Shown in pieces: positions 28,507 to 37,690 of a stretch of DNA of 64,000 bases. How positions within the stretch are numbered: the stretch's first letter is position 1; each line of letters starts with the position of its first letter. Source of the DNA: Chlamydia pneumoniae TW-183 (GTDB lineage Bacteria > Chlamydiota > Chlamydiia > Chlamydiales > Chlamydiaceae); NCBI RefSeq assembly GCF_000007205.1, contig NC_005043.1:1161936-1225935 (forward strand). The letters are read 5' to 3'. The notes below the pieces were generated by a model. That model ran no database searches. It worked only from the letters and a program-made list of their open reading frames with translations, and was not told the origin of the DNA. Made by a program: the position numbers and the translations under genes.

Positions 28507-29771
28507 AGGGCATCCTGTAGGTGAGAATAAATAATCCGGAGATCTTCTTCTTGGATACAGTAGGGGGGCAGCACATACAGTGTGTTCCCTAAAGGACGAA
28601 GAAGGACTCCACGTTCTAAGAAAAAGCGATTGAGATGGTCTCTATATTGTGAAAAATATCCTGTAGCTTCTGCAGGGTAATCTAGAGCGAGTACCGTGCC
28701 CAGAACCTCACACCGTTGCCATAGGGAACCATGAGCTTCTTGAAACTCTTGATGACACCGTTCTATCATTTGCCTTTGTTGTAGGCATTCTGGAGATAGG
28801 GTGAGATCCAAAGAAGCGAGGGCAGCACTACAGCCTAAAGGATTTCCTGTGAAGGTATGGCCATGAAGCAGTGCCTTCATCCGATCTTGGGAGACAAAGG
28901 CATCATGAATTTCTTTAGTGGTTACTGTCAAGGCTAGAGGGAGATAGCCTCCTGTAAGACCTTTAGAAAGACAGATAATGTCAGGAGGAATGTCTGTAAA
29001 TTCAGAAGCAAACAGTGGACCCGTACGGCCAAAGCCAGTAAGAATTTCATCAGCAATACAGAGAACCCCGTAATGCTTGGCAAGCTTGAGAATCTCCTTT
29101 AGGCCTTCGGGATTATACATTAACATCCCTCCAGCACCTTGCAATAGCGGCTCATAGATAAACGCTGCGATATTGCTTTCAGAAAAGACTGTTTTTGCTT
29201 GGGCAATGGCAAGCTCTTCCTTGCCATAATAGGGAGCAGCAATTGTACTGGAAGGAAGAAAAAGATCATGAAAGGGAACTGTAGTAGGGCTCGTGCCAGC
29301 TATCGACATAGCTCCAAATGTATCTCCGTGATAGGCATTGCTGAGTCCAACAAAATGGCTCTTAGCCTTGTTTTGATTGTAGTAATATTGCACAGCAATT
29401 TTCATTGCTATTTCGATAGACGTTGATCCGTTGTCAGAGAAAAAGAAACGTTCTAGACCTTCAGGAAGGAGGGGAGCGAGTTTCGATACGAGCTCTAGAG
29501 CCGGTTCATGGGTGAAATTTGCGAAGATCACATGTTCTAACTTCTGTGCTTGCTCACATAATTTTTTTGTAATGTAGGGATGCCCATGACCGTGGAGGTT
29601 GCACCACCATGAAGATATCGCATCAAGATATCTTGTTCCTGATTCCGCATAGAGGTAAGCACCTTCTCCCCTTACAATCTTTATGGGTGTAGAATCTAAT
29701 GCAGATTGAGTGAAGGGGTGCCAGATACACCCTGAATTCCCTGATGATTGCTTGTCCATACTTCCTTCCAT
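28488..29771 (-). CDS. bioA: Adenosylmethionine-8-amino-7-oxononanoate aminotransferase
   Basis: PLP enzyme converting KAPA to DAPA with SAM as amino donor. The family stretch SSWWCNLHGHGHP, the cofactor region ADEILTGFGRTG and the Schiff-base Lys in CLSKGLTGGYLPLA are present. The frame is open to 30005, but residues before IWHPFTQ match bioD in another frame; ATGs at 29771 or 29759 (the latter preceded by GGAAG) give 424-428 residues, the normal size. Overlaps the end of bioD by 64-76 bases. The class III aminotransferase fold is certain; BioA is supported by operon context. Confidence 0.92.
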   Translation of the reverse strand: MEGSMDKQSSGNSGCIWHPFTQSALDSTPIKIVRGEGAYLYAESGTRYLDAISSWWCNLHGHGHPYITKKLCEQAQKLEHVIFANFTHEPALELVSKLAPLLPEGLERFFFSDNGSTSIEIAMKIAVQYYYNQNKAKSHFVGLSNAYHGDTFGAMSIAGTSPTTVPFHDLFLPSSTIAAPYYGKEELAIAQAKTVFSESNIAAFIYEPLLQGAGGMLMYNPEGLKEILKLAKHYGVLCIADEILTGFGRTGPLFASEFTDIPPDIICLSKGLTGGYLPLALTVTTKEIHDAFVSQDRMKALLHGHTFTGNPLGCSAALASLDLTLSPECLQQRQMIERCHQEFQEAHGSLWQRCEVLGTVLALDYPAEATGYFSQYRDHLNRFFLERGVLLRPLGNTLYVLPPYCIQEEDLRIIYSHLQDALCLQPQ

Positions 29772-30355
29772 TGTTCGGCATAACAGCTTATGATTGTCTT
29801 TGTGATTTCTTTTTCCTTGGCAAGAGTCCCGATTATAGGAAGCTTGATTTCTTGAGTTAGCCAGTGCTCTTCGTCCTCTGGATACCCATTTACCACCATA
29901 CCTAAGATATTGAGGTTTCGTGAGCGCATTGCTTCTACCGTTAAACAGGTGTGATTGATACTTCCGAGATATGCTTGGCTCACTAAAATCCAAGAACATG
30001 ACCAAGAAGAAAACACATCTCCCTGAAGTCTTTTTGATGTGCAGGGGGATAAAAATCCTCCTGAAGTCTCAATAATCAGATTCGAAGTTGTTTTTGGCGC
30101 ACAAATATGACTCTCTTCGATACTTACATTATCGATTTGCGCTGCCTTGTGTGGAGACAAGGGCTTATGCAATCGATAAGCTTCGGGATGACAGTAGGCT
30201 CCCGATAGCTCATGAACAATATTGCTATCTGAATTTTCTAGATTCCCTGCTTGTATAGGTTTCCAGTATTCTGCGTTAAGTGCTCTAGCAAGGATAGCAC
30301 TGACAATGGTTTTTCCTACGCCAGTGTCGATTCCTACAATGATGATACGTTGCAT
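29696..30355 (-). CDS. bioD: Dethiobiotin synthetase
   Basis: ATP-dependent carboxylation of DAPA to dethiobiotin. The P-loop [15 protein letters not shown] at the N terminus is diagnostic; WKPIQAGN follows as in BioD (YWKPVQ-G). The usual EGAGG motif appears as IETSGGFLSP, a slight departure. 219 residues. Start overlaps the bioF stop by 22 bases. Confidence 0.92.
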   Translation of the reverse strand: MQRIIIVGIDTGVGKTIVSAILARALNAEYWKPIQAGNLENSDSNIVHELSGAYCHPEAYRLHKPLSPHKAAQIDNVSIEESHICAPKTTSNLIIETSGGFLSPCTSKRLQGDVFSSWSCSWILVSQAYLGSINHTCLTVEAMRSRNLNILGMVVNGYPEDEEHWLTQEIKLPIIGTLAKEKEITKTIISCYAEQWKEVWTSNHQGIQGVSGTPSLNLH

Positions 30356-31482
30356 AAAAAAATTTGCTCTAAAGTATGTAAAAGGTGATCTATTTCATTT
30401 TTTGTATTGAAGGCATGAAGGCAAATACGTAACAGTTCTTCTCTTTGTTTTACTGTTGGGCTCACGATAGGGCGAACATCGTACCCTGAGTTTTGTATTT
30501 GCAATGCGGCTTGCCGAGCACGATGGCTCCCTGAAACACAAATAGATTGTATAGGTGTAGTAGTATTGTCTTTCATTAGCTGAAGTCCCAAGTTTTGAGC
30601 TTTTTCGCGAAAATGATGAATGAGAGCAGAAAGATGTTCACGTTGATTAAAAGCACGTTGGTTATGCTCATAAGCGAGCTCTATAGCTGTGAGCGCATGG
30701 GGAGGTTGGGCTGTGGTGTATATGAAAGGTCTACAAAAATTAATTAGGTAGTCTTTGAGTATAGAACTTCCTGCAATAGCAGCGCCATGAGTGCCTAGAG
30801 CTTTTCCAAAAGTATAGACGGTGGCTAGGACTTTATCTTGAAGACCTAATGCAGAGACAAGGCCTTCGCCCTGATCTCCAAAAACTCCGACTGCATGGGC
30901 TTCGTCAACGATCAGGTAAGCGGAATATCTTTCACAGAGTTCACTGATAGCTTGTAAAGGAGCCACGGAGCCATGAAGCGAGTATACGGATTCCACGCAA
31001 ACAAAGGTTCTTCCTAGATGGGAGCTTGCTAAACGTTTTTCTAAGTGATTCAGATCATTGTGATTAAAGGGAAAGCTTTGAGCTTTGCTTAATCGGATGC
31101 CATCATAAATAGAAGCATGGATATAAAGGTCGTGAAGAATACGATCCTGGTCGGTGGCAAGAGCATAGAGCAAGCCTAAGTTTGCTGTGTAACCTGTATT
31201 GAAGATCAAACAGCTTTCAAAATTATGATAAGCGGCTAGTTGTTCTTCTATACGCTGACAGAGTTGCGAGTGCCCTGTGAGAAGCCGAGACCCTGTAGCT
31301 CCAAGCGATTCTATCGCATGGAGCTTGGTAATGTATTCTTTCCTTAATTCTGGAGAAGAGGCAAATCCAAGATAATCATTAGAGGTAAAATCAATGAGAT
31401 GAGAGTTTAAGCTTAGCGAGCGGTAGGTATGTTTGGACTTACGTCTTGCCAAAGCCTCAATTAGGAATTGTTGGCATAACAT
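30334..31482 (-). CDS. bioF: 8-amino-7-oxononanoate synthase
   Basis: PLP enzyme condensing pimeloyl-ACP/CoA with alanine to KAPA. Family features: [13 protein letters not shown] near the N terminus, [15 protein letters not shown] loop ([15 protein letters not shown]), [15 protein letters not shown], and the Lys in [16 protein letters not shown]. 382 residues. It needs a pimeloyl donor, but no bioC, bioH or bioW gene is visible in this window. Start overlaps the bioB stop by 22 bases. Confidence 0.93.
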   Translation of the reverse strand: MLCQQFLIEALARRKSKHTYRSLSLNSHLIDFTSNDYLGFASSPELRKEYITKLHAIESLGATGSRLLTGHSQLCQRIEEQLAAYHNFESCLIFNTGYTANLGLLYALATDQDRILHDLYIHASIYDGIRLSKAQSFPFNHNDLNHLEKRLASSHLGRTFVCVESVYSLHGSVAPLQAISELCERYSAYLIVDEAHAVGVFGDQGEGLVSALGLQDKVLATVYTFGKALGTHGAAIAGSSILKDYLINFCRPFIYTTAQPPHALTAIELAYEHNQRAFNQREHLSALIHHFREKAQNLGLQLMKDNTTTPIQSICVSGSHRARQAALQIQNSGYDVRPIVSPTVKQREELLRICLHAFNTKNEIDHLLHTLEQIFLCNVSSL

Positions 31483-32456
31483 GGGTTACCTCTTTCTATT
31501 CCAAATGAAGGGCGAGGGATTAAGCCTAAAAGTTTGATCATTTCAGCATCTTCATCTATATCATTGTTTTCTACAGTCAACAGTTTATCTCCATAGAATA
31601 TGGAGTTGGCACCGGCTAGAAAACATAAGGTTTGTTGTTCTACTGTGAGGAAAGCGCGTCCTGCAGCAAGTCGTACCATGGATCTGGGGAAAACAACCCG
31701 TGCCGTTGCTATGGTTCGCAAGACTTCCCAGAAAGAAATCGGAGGCTGGTCTTGCAAAGGCGTGCCGTCAATCGGCCAAAGTAAATTTACAGGTACGGAT
31801 TCTGGGATATGATCTCTTGTTGCAAGAACATGAAGAAGCTTTATACGGTCTTCTTCAGATTCTCCCATACCTACAATACCACCGCAGCATGTACTAATGC
31901 CAGATTTATTTACTACATCAAGAGTGTTGAGGCGATCTTCATAAGAACGTGTTGTGATTATAGTTTCATAGAATTCCGGAGAAGAGTCTAAATTATGATT
32001 GTAGGCATAAAGTCCTGCATCATACAGTTTTTTAGCTTGCTCTTCGGAGAGCATGCCTAAAGCACAACAAACCTCGGCTCCGAGATCTGTGATACTTTTC
32101 ACCATAGCGAGGACTCTATCAAAGTATCGATCGTCCTTAGCATTGCGCCAGGCAGCCCCAAGACACACACGAGTGGCGCCTAGCTCTACAGCACGTTTTG
32201 CCCTTTCCACAACGTCTACAATTTTCATCATAGGTTCTGGTGTGACGTGGGTATGATAGCGGGAAGATTGGGCACAGTAGGCGCAATCTTCAACGCATCC
32301 ACCAGTTTTAATCGAAATCAGATAGCAAGTCTGCAGTTCTGAATGGAGGAAATTACTACGCAATATGGCATTGGCTTTGTGAATCAGCTCAAATACGGGA
32401 GTGTGATAAATTTCGCGGATGTCTTCTAATGACCAGGATACAGTTTCTTCACGCAT
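31461..32456 (-). CDS. bioB: Biotin synthase
   Basis: Radical-SAM enzyme inserting sulfur into dethiobiotin. The radical-SAM CxxxCxxC is visible as [12 protein letters not shown], and the second-cluster cysteine/arginine regions (for example [11 protein letters not shown]) are present; family motif [13 protein letters not shown] also occurs. 331 residues, normal length. It is the first gene of the biotin operon; a palindrome and a candidate promoter lie just upstream (32497-32550). Confidence 0.95.
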   Translation of the reverse strand: MREETVSWSLEDIREIYHTPVFELIHKANAILRSNFLHSELQTCYLISIKTGGCVEDCAYCAQSSRYHTHVTPEPMMKIVDVVERAKRAVELGATRVCLGAAWRNAKDDRYFDRVLAMVKSITDLGAEVCCALGMLSEEQAKKLYDAGLYAYNHNLDSSPEFYETIITTRSYEDRLNTLDVVNKSGISTCCGGIVGMGESEEDRIKLLHVLATRDHIPESVPVNLLWPIDGTPLQDQPPISFWEVLRTIATARVVFPRSMVRLAAGRAFLTVEQQTLCFLAGANSIFYGDKLLTVENNDIDEDAEMIKLLGLIPRPSFGIERGNPCYANNS

Positions 32457-32496
32457 GTGTTTTGCCTAGGGGGTAAATTCAACGACCGAGCCTAAG

Positions 32497-32525
32497 ATAT
32501 TTACATGGAATTTAGAGAAAGTCAA
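32497..32525 (-). promoter_or_regulatory. Candidate promoter of the biotin operon
   Basis: On the minus strand TTGACT (32525-32520) is followed after 16-17 bases by TAAATAT (32503-32497), about 40 bases before the bioB start. The -10 match is only fair. The -35 overlaps the palindrome at 32524-32550 by two bases. Confidence 0.4.
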
Positions 32526-32550
32526 TAGGAACCAATTTTTGGTTCCTATT
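32524..32550. promoter_or_regulatory. 12-bp perfect palindrome upstream of bioB
   Basis: AATAGGAACCAA (32524-32535) and TTGGTTCCTATT (32539-32550) are perfect inverted repeats around TTT. On the plus strand a T run follows, and on the minus strand TTGACTTT, so it could be a (bidirectional) terminator for the transporter gene or an operator touching the bio promoter. Confidence 0.55.
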
Positions 32551-32662
32551 TTTTATGGTATGATTTGAGAATTATTCTAATAAAATAAGAGAAATTACGT
32601 TTTTTAATAAAGCAGCTCTATTTTTAAAAAATTAGAAATAATCATGAATTATTTCTTGTTGT

Positions 32663-33361
32663 CTAAGGTTGATTTATCAGAGGAACTGTATTTGCAATTT
32701 TAGTAGAAGGCATCCCTAAAAACTTGCGGATTGTATTCACAGCGAGATAAAAGAGCGGTGTCGTGAGAACACAAAAAGTAATTTTATAAATGTAAGAGTA
32801 GAACATAATATTTAGGGTTTGGGGGAAAGAAAGCCCCATGCCGAAATATAAAATACAGGTGTCGACAATGAAAGTATCTGGAATTTGTGAGATCCATGTA
32901 GACCCATTGCTACGTAGCCATAGAGATGAATTGGGAGTTCGATTTTTAAAAAAAGTGTAAAGGACGATGTCTAATTGCTGAGAGACAATGAAAGCAAGTA
33001 GTGAAGCTAGAAAACGGAGAGGACTTAAATCAAACAAGCAGTGCCAGGCAGTTTGCATCTCAGGAGAGGCTACTGGGAAGAACATAAAAATTTGTACAAT
33101 TGAAGAAGCTAAGAGGTTGGCGATAAAAGCTGAAAATATCATGACACGAGCTTTTTTAGGGCCAAAGATTTCGTTAACAACGTCTGAGATGAGAAACGTC
33201 AGGGGATAAAGAATGAGTCCCCCAGGAATAATGAAGTTAAAAAAAGTCGTTGGAATGAGCTTCGAAGAGAGGACAAGATTGGAGAGAACAAGAAGCAAAG
33301 TAAAGGTTGAAGACAAGTAGGAAAATACTAATGTTTTTCTGTGGGATGTATTCATTGGCAA
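32663..33361 (-). CDS. YhhQ/VUT-family queuosine precursor transporter
   Basis: The 232-residue protein has about six hydrophobic segments and the family features ILYPLTFLISDVVNEIFG (early Asp-Glu-Gly stretch) and FGPKKA after it. YhhQ proteins import queuosine precursors; the chlamydial branch has been reported to take up host queuine for a queuine-accepting tRNA-guanine transglycosylase. It overlaps the stop of the aromatic amino acid hydroxylase gene by 10 bases, suggesting a two-gene transcript. Function assignment is from family recognition. Confidence 0.8.
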   Translation of the reverse strand: MPMNTSHRKTLVFSYLSSTFTLLLVLSNLVLSSKLIPTTFFNFIIPGGLILYPLTFLISDVVNEIFGPKKARVMIFSAFIANLLASSIVQIFMFFPVASPEMQTAWHCLFDLSPLRFLASLLAFIVSQQLDIVLYTFFKNRTPNSSLWLRSNGSTWISQIPDTFIVDTCILYFGMGLSFPQTLNIMFYSYIYKITFCVLTTPLFYLAVNTIRKFLGMPSTKIANTVPLINQP

Positions 33362-34161
33362 AGTACCTCAAAACCAGAAAGATATTTCTCTTGATTGTAA
33401 AGGGGAATTGATTCTAACAGACCTTGGTCGAGCATCCATTCTAATTTTGAAGTGAGTTCTACCAGTTCATCAAAATGTCTTATTGAAAATAAAGTCTCTT
33501 GTGGAGTTGATGTATTGAAGGGAAGACGAATAATCTGATCCAATTCTAAAGGGAGAACACGTACGTTATCAATGAAAGCGTGTCCAAGTTCCTGAGGAGA
33601 ACTGATAAGAACGGCTCCATATGCTTTTCTTCCTTCATGGTTTTCAATAAGTCCGCTTTCAACAGTAAACCAAAAGCAGCGTACAATAGCGATCAGATTG
33701 CTTTGTAGGGTTTGTATGCGTTGTTTTTTACTAGGAAGAGCTTGTACTTTTTCTATGACTTTAGTGAAGAGTCTTCCCATGTTTATGAAAAATTCAGAAA
33801 ATGAGGGATGTAGAAGCCAAGGCACGTGCCCTAAAAGGTCATGGATGAGATCAGGAGTTAAGGAGAAATTATCTTTATCGAGAGTTCGCATTACAGAGGC
33901 AATGGGAAAGTAACGGTCCTGCAACAGAGACAAGTATTGATGGGGAGCTACAAATCCTGAAACGGGATAATAGGAAAAATGTGTTTCTAATTCGAAGAAT
34001 TTAATGACTGCTTGATGGTCTAAGAAATCAGAAAGGAGACCGAAAGCGTCTAAGTAATCAAGAAAAAATCTTGGACAATAGCTTTTCCATAGAGAAAACC
34101 GTGAGGAAAGGAGTCGATACCATAAATTCCGATTAAAAAAGGGAGTGCTTACAACAGCCAT
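33352..34161 (-). CDS. Pterin-dependent aromatic amino acid hydroxylase (Cpn1046-like)
   Basis: Non-heme iron enzyme of the Phe/Tyr/Trp hydroxylase family. Iron ligands are visible: the two histidines in TPDLIHDLLGHVP and the glutamate in FWFTVESGLIE. The frame is open to 34440, but the region before the ATG at 34161 (MAVVSTPFFNRN) shows no family similarity and overlaps divergent dapB, so ~269 residues is the likely product, close to single-domain bacterial enzymes. C. pneumoniae is reported to encode a functional enzyme of this kind. Such a gene is rare in Chlamydia. The ribosome site is weak, leaving the start open. Confidence 0.88.
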   Translation of the reverse strand: MAVVSTPFFNRNLWYRLLSSRFSLWKSYCPRFFLDYLDAFGLLSDFLDHQAVIKFFELETHFSYYPVSGFVAPHQYLSLLQDRYFPIASVMRTLDKDNFSLTPDLIHDLLGHVPWLLHPSFSEFFINMGRLFTKVIEKVQALPSKKQRIQTLQSNLIAIVRCFWFTVESGLIENHEGRKAYGAVLISSPQELGHAFIDNVRVLPLELDQIIRLPFNTSTPQETLFSIRHFDELVELTSKLEWMLDQGLLESIPLYNQEKYLSGFEVLCQ

Positions 34162-34328
34162 ATCAGTGGAGCAACCTTCCCTTTGATTCTTTGATAATGA
34201 CAGAAGATGAACAAAGAGTAAGTTTTTGAAAAATTCTAAAATAGAAATGCATTTGTGTCGAGCTAAAGCTTGCTTCTCTTTATTTTCCTTTTGTAGAATG
34301 ATTCGGTAGTAGGAATATGGGGTCGAGT

Positions 34329-35111
34329 ATGCACGTTGGAGTGATTGGCTGTTCTGGAAGAACAGGGAAAGTGATTGTCTCAGCTTTAGAGCAATCTTCA
34401 GAATATACTTTGGGTCCAGGGTTCTCTCGCAGTAGTGCACTCACTCTTTTTCAAGTGATTGCACATAACGATGTTCTTGTTGATTTTTCCCACCCCTTAC
34501 TAACTAAAGAAGTCGTTGCCCATCTCTTAATCTCTCCTAAACCCCTCATTATCGGAACTACAGGGTTCCCTGGGAAGTGTAAAGAAGCTCATGACAGTCT
34601 CGAAGAGCTGACTCACATCGTTCCTGTAGTGGTTTGTCCAAATGCAAGTCTAGGAGCTTATATACACAAGCGGCTTGTAATGTTGCTATCGCAATTATGT
34701 AACCCACAGTTTGATATTCGCATTCGCGAGACTCATCATAGATATAAGAAGGACTCTCTCTCAGGAACAGCTCAAGATTTACTTGATACTATACAGCAAG
34801 TAAAACAAGAGGATTGGGGAGAGGAGTATGAGGTAGGCCAGCGAGATTCTTCTAAGAAGACGATAGAAGTGCAATCTTCACGAGTTGGAGATATCCCTGG
34901 AGAACATGAGGTCGCTTTTATCAGTTCTGGAGAGCAAATTTTGGTTCGCCACACAGTATTTTCTCGCAATGTTTTTGGTCGGGGAATCCTTTCTATTTTA
35001 GATTGGCTAAAAACATTGAATCCCCAACCTGGTTTGTATAGTCTTGGGGATACTTTGGAGCTAGTCTTACGAAATGAACATTGCTTGCTTAAAAAGACAA
35101 CGGATCATTAA
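34329..35111 (+). CDS. dapB: 4-hydroxy-tetrahydrodipicolinate reductase
   Basis: Second step of the diaminopimelate branch, NAD(P)H-dependent. The N-terminal [14 protein letters not shown] binds the cofactor, and [15 protein letters not shown] holds the catalytic His pair and Lys. ~260 residues. An upstream in-frame ATG at 34317 is possible; the ATG at 34329 has GGGG at better spacing. First of four DAP genes (dapB, asd, lysC, dapA), though a 259-base gap separates it from asd. Confidence 0.93.
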
Positions 35112-35370
35112 TATGCAGATATAAAGATCTTTTGCGTCGTAAAATCCTGATCTTCAAATTAGGAATGTAGGGTGCCGCAATTACACAACTTCGTGTACAA
35201 AATTTTAAGCGAGGACTGTTTTGATTTTTAGCATCGATAGGACCATCGGTTAAATTAGGAAGTGTTGACAGGCAATTCAAAAGGAATCATTGCATGTCTG
35301 TAAACACTAGAGATAGGGTTATCGTGCATTCCAATCTGAAGTAAATAATTGAGATGGAGAAAGGAAAGGA

Positions 35371-36372
35371 ATGCGAATCGCTGTTTTAGGCGTTACTGGA
35401 CTTGTTGGCCAGAAATTCGTAGCTTTGCTTCATAAGTGGTATCGTGATTGGGTCATTGCTGAAGTCGTAGCTTCAAATAGTAAATATGGGCAATCGTATG
35501 GAGATGCCTGTATTTGGCAAGAGCCAATCGGCCCTATGCCTGAGATGGTACGTGATTTGCCTATACGTAAGATCGAGGAAGTGCAGTCCGACATCGTTGT
35601 TTCTTTTTTGCCTTCTAGTGCTGAGTCCATGGAGGCGTATTGCCTCTCTCAAGGAAAAGTTGTCTTTTCTAATGCCTCAACATATCGCATGCATTCTTCA
35701 GTTCCTATTATCATCCCTGAAGTCAACTCAGATCATTTTCAACTTTTAGAAGAGCAACCTTATCCTGGGAAAATAATCACAAGTCCCAATTGTTGTGTCT
35801 CTGGAATTACTTTGGCTCTAGCACCCTTAAGAAAGTTCTCCTTAGATCACGTACACATTGTCACCTTACAATCAGCAAGTGGTGCAGGCTATCCAGGAGT
35901 CCCGTCGCTAGATCTTCTTGCCAATACAGTTCCTCATATCGTTGGAGAAGAAGAAAAAATTCTTAGAGAGACTGTGAAGATTTTAGGAAGTTCTAAGCAA
36001 CCTTTACCTTGTAAGCTCTCTGTGACAGTCCATCGAGTTCCCGTAGCCTACGGTCATACGCTCTCTCTGCATGTTACCTTTTCTAAAGATGTAGATCTTG
36101 ACGAGATTCTGTACTCTTACCAAGAAAAAAATAAAGAATTCCCCAATACCTACCAACTCTATGATAACCCTTGGTCTCCTCAGGCTCGAAAGCATCTTTC
36201 TCACGACGATATGCGCGTACACCTAGGACCCATTACCTACGGAGGAGATTTTCGCACCATAAAGATGAATGTTTTAATACATAATTTGGTGCGAGGTGCT
36301 GCAGGGACTTTACTCGCAAGTATGGAGAATTATTTTTTCGACTATCTTAAGAGGGAAATGTGTCTAAGATAG
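35371..36372 (+). CDS. asd: Aspartate-semialdehyde dehydrogenase
   Basis: Reduces aspartyl phosphate to aspartate semialdehyde with NADPH. The N-terminal MRIAVLGVTGLVGQKFV, the active-site Cys in TSPNCCVSG and the catalytic His region in VTVHRVPVAYGH are visible. 333 residues, archaeal/eukaryotic-like subfamily size. A good ribosome site (GGAAAGG) precedes the ATG. It overlaps lysC by 13 bases. Confidence 0.94.
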   Translation: MRIAVLGVTGLVGQKFVALLHKWYRDWVIAEVVASNSKYGQSYGDACIWQEPIGPMPEMVRDLPIRKIEEVQSDIVVSFLPSSAESMEAYCLSQGKVVFSNASTYRMHSSVPIIIPEVNSDHFQLLEEQPYPGKIITSPNCCVSGITLALAPLRKFSLDHVHIVTLQSASGAGYPGVPSLDLLANTVPHIVGEEEKILRETVKILGSSKQPLPCKLSVTVHRVPVAYGHTLSLHVTFSKDVDLDEILYSYQEKNKEFPNTYQLYDNPWSPQARKHLSHDDMRVHLGPITYGGDFRTIKMNVLIHNLVRGAAGTLLASMENYFFDYLKREMCLR

Positions 36373-37682
36373 TTTATAAATTTGGTGGCACTAGCTTAGC
36401 AACTGCTGAGAATATCTGTTTGGTTTGTGATATCATTTGCAAAGATAAGCCTTCTTTTGTTGTTGTAAGCGCAATCGCCGGTGTGACGGACCTCCTTGTA
36501 GACTTCTGCTCGTCTTCTTTAAGAGAACGAGAGGAGGTCTTAAGAAAAATAGAGGGAAAACATGAGGAGATTGTAAAAAACCTAGCGATTCCTTTTCCTG
36601 TCTCTACATGGACGTCTCGACTCCTTCCCTATCTACAACATCTGGAGATCTCAGATCTCGATTTTGCTCGTATTTTGTCTTTAGGAGAAGATATTTCAGC
36701 TTCCCTAGTTCGTGCTGTTTGTAGCACCCGTGGTTGGGATTTAGGATTTCTCGAGGCACGTAGTGTCATCTTAACAGACGATAGCTACCGACGTGCCTCT
36801 CCAAACCTAGATCTTATGAAAGCACATTGGCATCAGCTCGAACTAAATCAGCCTTCGTATATTATCCAGGGGTTCATCGGATCTAATGGTTTGGGAGAAA
36901 CAGTTCTTCTTGGGCGCGGAGGCAGTGATTATTCAGCAACTTTGATCGCAGAGCTTGCAAGAGCAACAGAAGTGCGTATTTATACCGATGTTAATGGGAT
37001 CTATACCATGGATCCTAAAGTGATTTCCGATGCACAGCGCATTCCTGAGCTCAGTTTCGAAGAGATGCAGAATTTAGCAAGTTTTGGTGCTAAAGTCCTT
37101 TATCCTCCTATGCTCTTTCCTTGTATGCGTGCGGGAATTCCTATTTTTGTGACATCAACATTTGACCCTGAAAAAGGAGGAACATGGGTCTATGCTGTCG
37201 ATAAGTCTGTGAGTTATGAACCAAGAATAAAAGCTTTATCCTTAAGTCAATACCAAAGCTTCTGTTCTGTAGACTATACTGTCCTAGGATGTGGGGGATT
37301 AGAAGAGATTTTAGGCATTTTAGAATCCCATGGGATAGATCCTGAATTGATGATAGCACAAAACAACGTCGTTGGATTTGTAATGGATGATGATATCATT
37401 TCTCAAGAAGCTCAAGAGCACCTTGTAGATGTTTTATCGCTATCTAGTGTCACACGCTTGCATCATAGTGTTGCATTGATTACCATGATCGGAGATAATC
37501 TTTCTTCTCCAAAAGTTGTCTCAACAATTACGGAGAAACTCAGAGGTTTTCAAGGACCTGTATTTTGTTTTTGCCAAAGTTCAATGGCATTAAGCTTTGT
37601 TGTTGCCTCAGAGTTGGCAGAGGGTATTATAGAAGAATTACATAATGATTATGTAAAACAAAAAGCTATAGTCGCCACGTAG
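36360..37682 (+). CDS. lysC: Aspartokinase
   Basis: Phosphorylates aspartate, the first committed step to DAP. The kinase motif KFGGTSLATAENI at the N terminus and GRGGSDYSATLIA later are diagnostic; C-terminal ~130 residues form ACT-type regulatory domains, so feedback by lysine is plausible. Starts at GTG (36360) inside asd, with GAGGGAAAT upstream. 440 residues. Confidence 0.94.
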   Translation: MSKIVYKFGGTSLATAENICLVCDIICKDKPSFVVVSAIAGVTDLLVDFCSSSLREREEVLRKIEGKHEEIVKNLAIPFPVSTWTSRLLPYLQHLEISDLDFARILSLGEDISASLVRAVCSTRGWDLGFLEARSVILTDDSYRRASPNLDLMKAHWHQLELNQPSYIIQGFIGSNGLGETVLLGRGGSDYSATLIAELARATEVRIYTDVNGIYTMDPKVISDAQRIPELSFEEMQNLASFGAKVLYPPMLFPCMRAGIPIFVTSTFDPEKGGTWVYAVDKSVSYEPRIKALSLSQYQSFCSVDYTVLGCGGLEEILGILESHGIDPELMIAQNNVVGFVMDDDIISQEAQEHLVDVLSLSSVTRLHHSVALITMIGDNLSSPKVVSTITEKLRGFQGPVFCFCQSSMALSFVVASELAEGIIEELHNDYVKQKAIVAT

Positions 37683-37690
37683 GGAGAATC

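Noticed and set aside
32524..32550. Palindrome as a classic BirA box
   Set aside because: Half-site sequence and spacing (AACC-N7-GGTT) do not match the usual BirA operator with about 15 bases between half-sites.
35112..35370. TTGACA at 35265-35270 as promoter of asd
   Set aside because: No acceptable -10 follows at 15-19 bases, so it is not called.
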